From CAZQYB01 sp964582985 (GTDB taxonomy: Bacteria > Planctomycetota > Phycisphaerae > Sedimentisphaerales > Anaerobacaceae), in the NCBI GenBank assembly GCA_964582985.1, contig CAZOUM010000001.1:1-64000 (forward strand): a DNA stretch of 64,000 nucleotides, written 5' to 3'. Position numbers and translations under genes: made by a program. Of this stretch, positions 32,381 through 40,694 are shown one piece after another; the stretch's first letter is position 1, and each line of letters begins with the position of its first letter. The notes below the pieces were generated by a model. The model was given only the letters and a program-made list of their open reading frames with translations, was not told where the DNA came from and made no database searches.

Positions 32381-33169
32381 ATGGCTGAGGTGTATCCATC
32401 CGACAATGAACTGCTAAATGCACAATCAGATAGTGAGACTGGCGTTGAGTATATACCTACTGGTACAGCGCCTTATTATTTGCAATTCAGGAAGCTGTTG
32501 TATCGGCTGCTTCTTGCCGCGAAGCGCGCAAATGATTTGAGAGTTTATGACGAGGGCGGACTGGATATTGGCATCAAGAGCGGTAAGTTTTGGCTGGGCA
32601 CAGAACTGATTAGCTATGCCGGCTCGTCGGGTAATACTCTGGCGGATGATAAGCAGAATATTTATGTGTATCTGGATTCGGCTGGGAGCCTTGTCAGCAA
32701 CGAATATAACAGTTTCCCTGATATGGTGACGGCGCCACACATTCGCTTAGCTATAGTAACAACCTCGGGAGGGGACATTGAATCGATAACTGATTCTCGT
32801 GTAGGCCATTATTTTGTGATGCCATATGAAGCTGGCGGAGTGAAAAGGGTAATTGATGCTCATACCGGTGATGACACGCTTACTGTAGCTGAGTCTGGTA
32901 GCGTTCACAGTAACCTTGGTGCTACGGGGACGGTCACGCTTACGCTGCCTGCATCTGCTCCTGCCAGCACAGTGTTTACCTTTGCAGTCCAGGCGGCATA
33001 CGAGCTGCGGATTGACCCCGGTACGGCGACAATTAGAGATGATAGTGGCCAGGCTGCGGACAAGTACAAATCGGCTGATGCTATCGGTGAATGTCTTAGC
33101 TTAGTAGCCGATTCAAATGGTGACTGGGTGACGATAGCTAAGAACGGGACGTGGACTCAGGAAGCATAA
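32381..33169 (+). CDS. Phage tail-fibre-like structural protein
   Basis: The 262-residue protein begins with a helical segment (YYLQFRKLLYRLLLAAKRANDLRVYDEGGLDIGIKSGKFWLG). It is then rich in Thr, Ser, Gly and Asp (DAHTGDDTLTVAESGSVHSNLGATGTVTLTLPAS), as in fibre shafts. It has a strong AAGGAG Shine-Dalgarno sequence. The next but one gene is a chaperone-ended tail spike. Confidence 0.5.
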   Translation: MAEVYPSDNELLNAQSDSETGVEYIPTGTAPYYLQFRKLLYRLLLAAKRANDLRVYDEGGLDIGIKSGKFWLGTELISYAGSSGNTLADDKQNIYVYLDSAGSLVSNEYNSFPDMVTAPHIRLAIVTTSGGDIESITDSRVGHYFVMPYEAGGVKRVIDAHTGDDTLTVAESGSVHSNLGATGTVTLTLPASAPASTVFTFAVQAAYELRIDPGTATIRDDSGQAADKYKSADAIGECLSLVADSNGDWVTIAKNGTWTQEA

Positions 33170-33182
33170 ATGAGGGCACAAG

Positions 33183-33293
33183 TTGATTAAGGCCTGGATG
33201 GACAATAATGGGGAGTTAAAGGTAAGCGAGCTTGTTGGAAGGCTGGAATCTAAGGAATTAGTAGTCCTGCAACTGATGTTGTTACTCTGTTAA
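33183..33293 (+). CDS. Small ORF in the fibre-gene gap (36 codons)
   Basis: TTG 33183 opens a frame ending LVVLQLMLLLC before TAA at 33291-33293. It lacks a clear Shine-Dalgarno sequence. It could be a remnant, a leader, or chance. Confidence 0.2.
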   Translation: MIKAWMDNNGELKVSELVGRLESKELVVLQLMLLLC

Positions 33294-33321
33294 CTATTTA
33301 TCGAGACGGAGGTTATGTTTA

Positions 33322-34281
33322 ATGTTTATATCACCGCTAATAGACCCGTTTGCCCTTCATAACGTTGCCGACGACACTTCGCCTAAACTTGGCGGCGACT
33401 TGAATGGGCAATCGGCGCACGATTTAGTCGATATAGTCAATGGCACATTCATTGGCACTGTAAAAGCAGGCGATTTTATGCCCGTGACTTCAGGTGCAGT
33501 AGATTTGGGCGGTATGGATAAATATTTCGACGACCTTTGGGTAAAAAATGTTTTTTGTATAACAGAGATGATGGTCGGTACTTTTAATACGCCTCAAACC
33601 ACACTCGATGTAATAGGCCCTTATGTGTCGCCGTTCGGTCACTTTTATTTAAAAGCAGATGCAGGCAGTCATTGTTACTTTACAATGGAGAGTCCGCAAA
33701 GTGGTAAAAATGTCGGGTTTTACATCAAAGAGACAGTAGATTCGGAAAGTACAAATCGGTGGTTGGTGGACTACGAGACTAATTCTAATTATCTCCGCTT
33801 TTATAGCTATGCAGATACTGGGATTGCATTACAAATAAACGACAGCAGAGAGACATACATGCCTGATGTTTATAACCATAGTCATGGTGGAACAGGCAGA
33901 GCGATGTACACTCAGTCAGATGGTCAACTGACTTGTGACACTTCAGGTCTTCGATTCAAGGAAAATATAAGGGACTTAACGGATACATCACTTCTATTCC
34001 AGTTGAGGCCAGTGCTTTTTGATTGGAAAGATGGTGGCATGCTTGATGATGTGGGTTTGGTTGCTGAAGAGGTGGCTGCTGTGGATTCTCGCTTTGTTGC
34101 ATATGGACAAAAGACAATTGTAGAAGAATGTAGCGAGGATGAAGATGTCACCTGCAAAAGGATACAATATCTCGAAGATAAGACTCAGGTAGCAAGTGTC
34201 CATTATGAAAAATTTATCCCATTGTTAATAGCAGAAACACAAAAATTAAGAGCAGAAGTGGAACTGTTAAAGAATGGCTGA
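33322..34281 (+). CDS. Tail spike/fibre with C-terminal S74 intramolecular chaperone
   Basis: The 319-residue protein has a beta-rich shaft (~1-215) and a C-terminal domain starting GLRFKENIRDLTDTSLLFQLRPVLFDWKDG and continuing DDVGLVAEEVAAVDSRFVAYG. It ends with a YEKFIPLLIAETQKLRAEVELL coiled coil. This is the peptidase S74 (endosialidase-type) auto-cleaving chaperone that helps fibre trimers fold and is then removed. It follows a GGAGG Shine-Dalgarno sequence. The 319-residue length makes it a short spike, not a long fibre. Confidence 0.8.
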   Translation: MFISPLIDPFALHNVADDTSPKLGGDLNGQSAHDLVDIVNGTFIGTVKAGDFMPVTSGAVDLGGMDKYFDDLWVKNVFCITEMMVGTFNTPQTTLDVIGPYVSPFGHFYLKADAGSHCYFTMESPQSGKNVGFYIKETVDSESTNRWLVDYETNSNYLRFYSYADTGIALQINDSRETYMPDVYNHSHGGTGRAMYTQSDGQLTCDTSGLRFKENIRDLTDTSLLFQLRPVLFDWKDGGMLDDVGLVAEEVAAVDSRFVAYGQKTIVEECSEDEDVTCKRIQYLEDKTQVASVHYEKFIPLLIAETQKLRAEVELLKNG

Positions 34282-34441
34282 CAATAGCAAACGCAAAGAG
34301 ATTCTCGCGGAGTTAGGACAACTTATGCTTGATAGAGAAGAGCTGGTCAGGCAACTACAAATTCTGGACCAGAAAGCTAATCAGTTGAAACTACAATTAT
34401 TTACAATTGATTCAAATAGGAACAAATCCGATGGCGAATGA
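34274..34441 (+). CDS. Small helical protein overlapping the tail-spike and next genes
   Basis: ATG 34274 overlaps the end of the S74 gene. The 55-residue product (KRKEILAELGQLMLDREELVRQLQ…) is a charged heptad-type coiled coil. It ends inside the next gene. The overlaps at both ends and the regular coiled coil argue for a real gene. Confidence 0.5.
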   Translation: MADNSKRKEILAELGQLMLDREELVRQLQILDQKANQLKLQLFTIDSNRNKSDGE

Positions 34442-34898
34442 AATACACATAGACTATGAATCAGGTAAAACTTTGTATGCTGTCCGTTATAACTCGGCTG
34501 GTCAAGTTGCCTTATCTGATGGCTCATCATTTGAGAACTGGGGGGCAAATGGCCGCGATGCGGACGACTACGATGTGTCTCTTTCAGAGGTAGGTTCAGG
34601 TGGGAGCCATTATGCGGGCAACCTTGATACAGGCAGCAATATTCCAGCAGGTCGTTATTGTGTTGTGGTGTTTTTGCAAGCTGGCGCGAGTCCTGCTGAT
34701 GGTGACAAGATAATTGGCAGCGGTGAGATTGTGTGGACTGGTGCGGGTGAGGTGACCGCCGACAAGATACTTGCCAACAAGGCCCTTCAGACCAAAAGCA
34801 CTGGTGCAATCAAGTATTATGATGACGATGGCCAGACGGTTATCCTGACTCATACTCCGGATGACAGTGAATCGGCCATTACAAGGACGCCGAGCTGA
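34431..34898 (+). CDS. Phage structural protein of unknown function
   Basis: The 155-residue protein (IHIDYESGKTLYAVRYNSAGQVALSDGSSFENW; HYAGNLDTGSNIPAGRYCVVVFLQAGASPADGDKIIGSGEIVW) is beta-rich with a C-terminal helix-loop (ADKILANKALQ). A similar fold occurs in small tail-fibre-adjacent proteins. ATG 34431 is favoured over an upstream start; the stop overlaps the next ATG. Confidence 0.5.
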   Translation: MANEIHIDYESGKTLYAVRYNSAGQVALSDGSSFENWGANGRDADDYDVSLSEVGSGGSHYAGNLDTGSNIPAGRYCVVVFLQAGASPADGDKIIGSGEIVWTGAGEVTADKILANKALQTKSTGAIKYYDDDGQTVILTHTPDDSESAITRTPS

Positions 34899-35584
34899 TG
34901 GATAGAGGATGGTTGAGAGAGGCGCTGTTTGCAGGTATGAGTGCCAATGCGTTTAAGCTTGGCACGGTGTTAACCTGTGGATGGTTCTGGCCCCGAATTG
35001 ACGGTTGCTCAGTGCTCTATCGCGGCGACAGGATGGACATCATTGATTTTTCAACTGTATTGGCGGTGGCTGAAGTTGACGCCTCGCAAATCTCACCACC
35101 AAACTACGTCCAGCACAATAGTAACTCGACGTATTTCTATGTCATCCGCCGGGCTAATAGTTGTGGCTATCAGGAATATACTTTATCCGCCTCGGTCAAG
35201 GTCTCGATAGATGCCGATGGCGATTTGGTTGAGCCACAGCCTAATAACATTTTTGCAATAAGAGCTGAACAGGTGAACGGCAACAAGATAAAACTTGTTT
35301 GGTATTACTGTCCCATCGAGCAGAAGGAGGAGCCAGCAAGTTTCAAGATTTATTATGATGCGGGGGCTGGGCAGGTTGACTACGAAAACCCCATCGCCAC
35401 GATTCCCTACAAAGGGCGGAAGTTTTACAGCTACCAAAGTGATCCGCTTGGTGCGGACAGATATTTGTTTTGCATAAGGGCTGAGGGAGCTAATGGTCAA
35501 GAGGGTGGTTCTGTGCAGATAAGCATCCAGCTTGATACCGACAGTCCAGTTGCGGTCGATATTCTCAACGCCGAAGCTATCTGA
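34898..35584 (+). CDS. Phage Fn3-like structural protein
   Basis: The 228-residue protein has an N-terminal beta region and an Fn3-like domain with FKIYYDAGAGQVDYENPIATIPY, the same motif as in the 31584-32357 protein. It starts at the last base of the previous stop codon (TGATG), indicating translational coupling. It is presumably part of a tail appendage. Confidence 0.5.
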   Translation: MDRGWLREALFAGMSANAFKLGTVLTCGWFWPRIDGCSVLYRGDRMDIIDFSTVLAVAEVDASQISPPNYVQHNSNSTYFYVIRRANSCGYQEYTLSASVKVSIDADGDLVEPQPNNIFAIRAEQVNGNKIKLVWYYCPIEQKEEPASFKIYYDAGAGQVDYENPIATIPYKGRKFYSYQSDPLGADRYLFCIRAEGANGQEGGSVQISIQLDTDSPVAVDILNAEAI

Positions 35585-35601
35585 GAGTTCAGAGGTTCTT
35601 C

Positions 35602-37440
35602 ATGTCCAATAGAATTGACTTTTTCCAGCCAGCTCAAACGGAGCTTGCACTTGCCGGCGCAGTAACTTCAATTTTGCTTGAGGGGTCACTGTGTCCCTTT
35701 CTTGAGGTAGTGGATGTTGTCCGGTGTGGCTGGCCGGAATTTAGCTGGGCCAGATTAGCCGTGAACCAGGCTGCGTATCCAGGTGCCAGCTTGACGGCGG
35801 CTGAAGAGATTGAAGCCGAACTTCCTATCGGAAAACCCGTTTGCATTCGGAGGTATTTTAACATTGGTGCACCGGGTGCAGTGGCTTTTAGTCTTCCCGT
35901 TTTCTGTGGTCACATAGAAGGCATCGAGACGAGGTTTGGGCCGGATGGCGAAAGAGTGGAGATCGTTGTTAAAGACATTTCTGCAGAGCTAAGACGCATC
36001 ACGGTCTGTGGCCAGCGGGTGGGAAACCCTGATGGTTCGACTTTGCACTTGTCCGGTGTTGATACTATTTTCAACCCGGATGGCAAGGCCAATGCTATGG
36101 TCGAGCAGATAGACAACAACGGCAAAAGCTATACGGTGTTTGCTGCCGAGTCGCCAGCCGGCAAGCTTTGGAGCTTTGCGGAAGTAATTGATTATTTGCT
36201 TTGCGAATATTTACCTACCGGCCAGTTGCATAGCCCGAGCATCAAACAGTTGCGGACCCTGACGGATAACCAGGTGGTTCGTGACCTTGATGTAACAGGT
36301 TTAAACCTCTTAGATGCGTTGCGCCGGTGCTGTGAGTGCGTTGGGCTGGAGTTTAAGTTTGTGCCCAGGCTTGTACCGACAGGACCTGAGCAAGCGATTG
36401 TGTTTTATAAGCCGGGTCAGGGTAGAGCGGTTGAGCTGAATTGTCAGCAGGTCGGAGGGCGGTTGAGCATTTCAAAGACAAATATTGCTCGGCTGCACAG
36501 CAGGAGAAACTTCTGGCCGGTGACACACAAATATATTGGTCAGGGCGACTTCAACGTTTACGAAGCAACTTTCGATTTGGTGAAGGCGTGGGATCCAGCA
36601 GGTGAGGATACAGACTATGAAAAGTTTTCGCCCTCAACCAATCCGAATTTTTATCAAGTAAAAGATGTATCCCGCAAGTGGTGTCTTAATGAGGCAGGTG
36701 ACTACAGTGGTGCCCCTTATAATCAGGGCGATGCTTTTGATTTTTCAAAGATTTTCGAGAGCAGTAACTATGTTGAGCGTCGCCGGCGTTTTTGGCCAGC
36801 TTTGACCACGGACAAGCAGGGCAAATCGCTGGGCTATTTTTTGGAGGTATCGTTCGATAATGGGCTGCATTGGTGGCAGTACCTTTACGCTTTCAATAAC
36901 CTCCTCGATGAATGCGGCGTGTGGCTTAGCAGTGACCAACTTGATGTCGATACCTGGATGGCGGCTCTAAAAGGAGTATTAAAGTTCAGGATAACCGCAT
37001 CGGTGGTCAGCGATGAGAGATTGAGCTGTGTGGTGGCTGATGGGCCGGTAAATTCTGCAGCGCCCGTGGTTGAGCATATTATTACCTGGCCGCGCCGATT
37101 CAAATATCGCAAGGTTTCCGGTCAGAGTATCTTTTCAGGCTACTCGGACGAGTCGCTCGGGACACCAAATGAGGCTGATGACACTGCTGTACTGTACGAG
37201 TTTGTACGCAAAAGAGCCGGGCTGATGTCTGCGACAATCGAGACAGTCGATGTGCAGACGCCTTATCTGGTTCTTGATTACGAAGTCGGTGACATAGTGA
37301 CCGCAAGTCCCGAGAGCAGGGACCTGCTGGGCTGTCGAAGTAATAATCGAAGCATCAGTTGGATAGAGCGGGTGCAGATGGACTTTCGAAATCAGTGTAC
37401 GAATTTGAATATCATTCGGAAAAGAAAGTGCGAGCTATGA
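35602..37440 (+). CDS. Large phage tail/baseplate hub-like protein
   Basis: The 612-residue protein is the largest of the module. It begins with beta-rich segments (FLEVVDVVRCGWPEFSWARLAVN; GHIEGIETRFGPDGERVEIVVKDISAELRRITV), then LDVTGLNLLDALRRCCECVGLEFKFVPR. Such segments are typical of hub/gp27-like proteins that bind ligands through Ig-like and carbohydrate-binding domains. The C-terminal region has a fold with VLDYEVGDIVTASPESRDLLG. A tape measure gene, expected in long-tailed phages, is absent. Confidence 0.5.
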   Translation: MSNRIDFFQPAQTELALAGAVTSILLEGSLCPFLEVVDVVRCGWPEFSWARLAVNQAAYPGASLTAAEEIEAELPIGKPVCIRRYFNIGAPGAVAFSLPVFCGHIEGIETRFGPDGERVEIVVKDISAELRRITVCGQRVGNPDGSTLHLSGVDTIFNPDGKANAMVEQIDNNGKSYTVFAAESPAGKLWSFAEVIDYLLCEYLPTGQLHSPSIKQLRTLTDNQVVRDLDVTGLNLLDALRRCCECVGLEFKFVPRLVPTGPEQAIVFYKPGQGRAVELNCQQVGGRLSISKTNIARLHSRRNFWPVTHKYIGQGDFNVYEATFDLVKAWDPAGEDTDYEKFSPSTNPNFYQVKDVSRKWCLNEAGDYSGAPYNQGDAFDFSKIFESSNYVERRRRFWPALTTDKQGKSLGYFLEVSFDNGLHWWQYLYAFNNLLDECGVWLSSDQLDVDTWMAALKGVLKFRITASVVSDERLSCVVADGPVNSAAPVVEHIITWPRRFKYRKVSGQSIFSGYSDESLGTPNEADDTAVLYEFVRKRAGLMSATIETVDVQTPYLVLDYEVGDIVTASPESRDLLGCRSNNRSISWIERVQMDFRNQCTNLNIIRKRKCEL

Positions 37441-37772
37441 GCAACGGGGCAAATATATCCAATGGCCGGGAGATACTTGAGCGCCTTTCTCGTGAGGGTT
37501 CGCCGGGGACTGAAGAGACGACGGTTGTTACTTCGCCTGGTGCCAGGGCTGCTGCGTGGGCTGTCAAAGTCAAAAGTCTGTCCTCATACAACGTCTATAA
37601 CGTCCGTGCGGTTGAGATAGGTGACCCTGGGACGCTGCCGATGGAGTTAGGCGGGCAGATGCAGGCGGTCAATATGGCCGAATCGTTTCTTTCGAATGGA
37701 CAACTATCGGCCAGCACCTACGCAATAATGTTCAGGGTTGGGGACAAAAACGTGTTCCGTGTGCCGGTGTAG
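37437..37772 (+). CDS. Small phage-module protein of unknown function
   Basis: The 111-residue protein starts at ATG 37437, overlapping the TGA of the previous gene. It is Gly/Ser/Thr-rich (GTEETTVVTSPGARAAAWAVKVKSLSSYNVYNVRAVEIGD) and ends FRVGDKNVFRVPV, giving it a beta-barrel look. It is part of the co-directional module. Confidence 0.5.
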   Translation: MSNGANISNGREILERLSREGSPGTEETTVVTSPGARAAAWAVKVKSLSSYNVYNVRAVEIGDPGTLPMELGGQMQAVNMAESFLSNGQLSASTYAIMFRVGDKNVFRVPV

Positions 37773-37816
37773 GGACAGCGGAAAGCGTTTAGATAACTCT
37801 GTGAAGGAACTTGAAA

Positions 37817-38098
37817 GTGGCTGAAGAGAATTCGCGAAGCTGGCGGTTTAATCGTCAGGTGAATCTTTCTGTGCTGGTTCAGTTGGTATTGCTGGCGTCT
37901 TTGATTGTTGGCAGTTGGGCCAATTTGCAGGGGCAGCTTGACCTTTTGCAGCGAGACGTCACGTATCTGTGTCGGTGCCAGAAGGATTTACAGCGGAAGC
38001 TTGAATCGCTTTCGGCCAAGAGCATTTCGTATGAATACCGGCTGCGGGCACTTGAGAAGCGCATCGCTAACGCTGATATAGCAGACGAGGCCTTTTAA
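37817..38098 (+). CDS. Single-helix membrane protein with coiled coil (holin or spanin-like)
   Basis: The 93-residue protein has one membrane helix (LSVLVQLVLLASLIVGSWANL) and a C-terminal coiled coil (LDLLQRDVTYLCRCQKDLQRKLESLSAKSISYEYRLRALEKRI). GTG 37817 gives the best spacing from AAGGAA; TTG 37811 is possible. Its size, topology and position next to a small lipoprotein would fit a spanin/holin role in lysis, which is inference. Confidence 0.5.
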   Translation: MAEENSRSWRFNRQVNLSVLVQLVLLASLIVGSWANLQGQLDLLQRDVTYLCRCQKDLQRKLESLSAKSISYEYRLRALEKRIANADIADEAF

Positions 38099-38122
38099 CC
38101 AGTGTAGTAAAGGAGACAATCG

Positions 38123-38701
38123 ATGAAAAAGGGGTTAGCGACAATATGTGTTTTCTGTATGTCACTTGCCGGCTGTGGTAGTGTTCGTTTTGCACCGACC
38201 GAGGCGCAAAAGCAAAACGCCTGGTTGCATAATCGCACAACCACGGTAACAGCCGAGTATACCAGGGCGGAAGACGCTTCGGAAAAATTGCAGGCGTTGG
38301 CAGGACTGTCAGAATTGCAGAGCAGGGCTTTTGTGTCTTATTACGGTCTGCCGAGGGAATTTCCGGAAGCCGAGACTGTCGAGGATATACTGGCGCAGTC
38401 GAATTTTGAGCTTGCACAGACGGCTATGGCTGAATCGGCGGATAGGCCCGATGCATGGGACCTAGCGGACTCGGCCTTGGAGCTGGCAATCGGGATATCG
38501 GCTCTGTTAGGTGGTGTCTACGGCACAAGGGCGGTTAGATTCCTAAGGGAAGCGAGGGTGAAATCAAAGGCCCTGCAGGAGGTCATCGCTGGCAATGAGC
38601 TTTTCAAAAAAACAAATAATCAATATGCCTCAGCGTTCAAAGATGCACAGAAGGATCAGTCTCCGCAGACACGACAAATTGTAGCACAAATGAGGTCGTA
38701 A
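38123..38701 (+). CDS. Small lipoprotein at the end of the phage module
   Basis: The 192-residue protein has a lipoprotein signal peptide with lipobox LAGC (Cys ~19). A helical region (ASEKLQALAGLSELQSRAFVSYYGLP) and a hydrophobic segment (SALELAIGISALLGGVYG) follow. It follows the small membrane protein by 24 bp and is the last sizeable gene of the module. An outer-membrane lysis accessory or attachment factor is possible. Confidence 0.55.
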   Translation: MKKGLATICVFCMSLAGCGSVRFAPTEAQKQNAWLHNRTTTVTAEYTRAEDASEKLQALAGLSELQSRAFVSYYGLPREFPEAETVEDILAQSNFELAQTAMAESADRPDAWDLADSALELAIGISALLGGVYGTRAVRFLREARVKSKALQEVIAGNELFKKTNNQYASAFKDAQKDQSPQTRQIVAQMRS

Positions 38702-38737
38702 CCTGGGCTTGGCAGTCTGGGTTGGGTGCGATGAGCT

Positions 38738-38899
38738 ATGGAATATCAGAGTAAGGTTCGGAATATGTCAGAGCCGGTTCGATTGGGCGAGATTTTGCCG
38801 CAGGTTTTAGCCGATATCCAAAAGCGAATGCGGGAAAACGGCCACTCTTCAAGAAGAAAGATAGCTGAAAAACAGAGCTGCCGCAGGATTTGCCTTTGA
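38738..38899 (+). CDS. Small ORF after the lipoprotein gene (53 codons)
   Basis: ATG 38738 encodes a basic peptide with VRLGEILPQVLADIQKRM, ending in TGA 38897-38899. The segment resembles the start of DUF721-like nucleic-acid-associated proteins, but the likeness is faint. No clear Shine-Dalgarno sequence precedes it. Confidence 0.35.
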   Translation: MEYQSKVRNMSEPVRLGEILPQVLADIQKRMRENGHSSRRKIAEKQSCRRICL

Positions 38900-38934
38900 A
38901 TTCGTGCAAGAGTCAGAAATTTGCCACTAATGGG

Positions 38935-38964
38935 TTGCATCAAAGCAACGGGTTGGCTTATAAT
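38935..38964 (+). promoter_or_regulatory. Promoter ahead of the ThuA-like gene
   Basis: TTGCAT (38935-38940), 18-bp spacer, TATAAT (38959-38964). It lies about 100 bp before ATG 39062 and marks a new transcription unit after the phage module. Confidence 0.55.
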
Positions 38965-39061
38965 TGTCGCAGCAAAGTTCAGCAGCGTGGCTGAACCAAG
39001 CTAATGTTAAACATGGATATTCCGGAGAAACCTTGTGCCGGGTAAATGGCGAAGGAGCAGA

Positions 39062-39997
39062 ATGATGAGGATGATTGCGAGATTTGCAGTGGCTTTAGCA
39101 GTGGTTGCCGTGGCGACGGTGGGGTGCGCACGGCAAAAATCCATACGAGTTGTTGTATGGGATGAGCGACAGCCCAAACAGCAGCCCACATACGCGAACT
39201 TTCTTGGAAATCACATTGCCAACCACCTCCGTGGGCAAACCCGATTTTCCGTCCGTTCGGTCGGCATGGATGACCCACAGCAGGGCCTGCCGGACGAACT
39301 GCTCGATAATTGTGATGTTCTGATTTGGTGGGGGCATCGCCGGCAAGGTGATATCTCGGTCAAGACTGCTCAGCGGATTGTCAAGCGGATAAAGGCCGGC
39401 AAGTTTAGTTTCATTGTGCTGCATTCGGCCCATTGGTCAACGCCGTTTGTGGTGGCCATGGAAGAGCGTGCGAAGCAGGATGCGCTGGCCAAGCTCTCCG
39501 CGACCGAGCGCGCCAATGCAAAGGTCGAATTGGTCGGCAGATTCCAGCGCAAGGCACCAGCTCGCGATGCCGAGTTGACACCCGCGGTATCCTATGAGAA
39601 AGGACAAGATGGCAGCACGCTGGTACGCATCGTTCGGCCAAACTGTTGTTTTCCGGAGTACAAGGCCCACGGCAAGTCGAGTAAGTTCAAGGCCCTCCTT
39701 CCTAATCACCCCATCGCCAACGGCATCCCTAAAGAGTTCACGCTTCCCCAAACGGAGATGTACGGTGAGCCATTCCATGTGCCCGCTCCCGATGCCGTTA
39801 TCTTCGAAGAGAAATGGGAGGCAGGACAGCGATTTCGTAGCGGAGCCCTCTGGAGTCTTGGCAAGGGTAAGGTGTTTTACTTTCGACCCGGCCACGAGAA
39901 CTTTAACGTCTACCATCAGCCGGAGCCGTTGAAAATCATCTCCAACGCCGCCCGGTGGTTAGCAGATGAGCTCTCAAAACAGAAAGGCCAGCAATGA
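39062..39997 (+). CDS. ThuA-like (trehalose utilisation) lipoprotein
   Basis: The 311-residue protein has a lipoprotein signal (VVAVATVGC, Cys ~21) and a ThuA/glutamine-amidotransferase-like fold (RVVVWDERQPKQ, DDPQQGLPDELLDNCDVLIWWGHRRQGDIS, GKFSFIVLHSAHWSTPF, KGKVFYFRPGHENFNVYHQPEPLKIISNAARWLA). ThuA relatives take part in trehalose or other sugar use and in oxidoreductase systems. ATG 39062 follows AAGGAG; the frame upstream to 39035 lacks one. Confidence 0.8.
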   Translation: MMRMIARFAVALAVVAVATVGCARQKSIRVVVWDERQPKQQPTYANFLGNHIANHLRGQTRFSVRSVGMDDPQQGLPDELLDNCDVLIWWGHRRQGDISVKTAQRIVKRIKAGKFSFIVLHSAHWSTPFVVAMEERAKQDALAKLSATERANAKVELVGRFQRKAPARDAELTPAVSYEKGQDGSTLVRIVRPNCCFPEYKAHGKSSKFKALLPNHPIANGIPKEFTLPQTEMYGEPFHVPAPDAVIFEEKWEAGQRFRSGALWSLGKGKVFYFRPGHENFNVYHQPEPLKIISNAARWLADELSKQKGQQ

Positions 39998-40379
39998 GCG
40001 GGCCTCTTTCGTGGACGGAAGCGTTTGCCGGCTTATGTCTGCTTGGCTGACGGTGACTTCTGCTTTTTTCTGTGTTCTTGCAGGTGCAGCCTGACATCTA
40101 AAACGGTCTTGAGGACGACAAGGACCAGTTCCAATCCAAGAACAGGGCACCTCAGAGCGGAACAGCGTTGGCAGCCATAAGGGCAGGCAGCCGTATGTTG
40201 TCTTCGAAAACGTTATTTGCCGGAGTCTCCGATATATTTGTGCCAGTATATGTTCCGGCCTGAACAAAGCAAACCTTTTCGCTTATGGCGACTCATCGAG
40301 TCACGATTGAAAGGGTTGACACCAGAGCAGCGATAACTATACTCGATGCCTGTTTAAGTATCTATTATCGAGAACAGAG
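39998..40379 (+). other. ThuA-DUF503 intergenic region
   Basis: A 382-bp region with no convincing gene. It contains a promoter directly before the DUF503 gene. Confidence 0.55.
40316..40343 (+). promoter_or_regulatory. Consensus-like promoter for the DUF503 gene
   Basis: TTGACA (40316-40321), 16-bp spacer, TATACT (40338-40343), about 36 bp upstream of ATG 40380. The close match is unusual for this window. Confidence 0.6.
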
Positions 40380-40667
40380 ATGATAGTCGGCGTGATGAGA
40401 ACTCAGTTGCATCTGCAGGGAATAGGCTCGCTAAAACAAAAGCGAAGCATCGTAAAAAGCGTCGTCGGGCGATTGAAGAGCAGGTTCAATATCTCAATCG
40501 CTGAGGTCGACCATCAGGACAGCAAGAGCTCTGCAGTTATTGCGGTGACGATTGTCTCGAACAAGACCAGCCTGATAGACCAGCAGTTCGATGCGGTGAT
40601 AAGTTTTGTGCAAAAGGACGGCCGATTCTACCTCGGCGAAGTGCAGCGGGAGACCTTTAACTATTAG
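40380..40667 (+). CDS. DUF503 family protein (YlxP-like)
   Basis: The 95-residue protein matches DUF503: MIVGVMRTQLHLQGIGSLKQKRSIVKSVVGRLKSRFNISIAEVDHQDS. Homologues are small alpha/beta proteins often encoded in the nusA-infB-rbfA region and thought to act in ribosome or translation functions. Here it is alone with its own promoter and converges with a minus-strand membrane protein gene. Confidence 0.88.
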   Translation: MIVGVMRTQLHLQGIGSLKQKRSIVKSVVGRLKSRFNISIAEVDHQDSKSSAVIAVTIVSNKTSLIDQQFDAVISFVQKDGRFYLGEVQRETFNY

Positions 40668-40694
40668 CTCGAAGTTCGCTGCCGGTTGCTCGAT

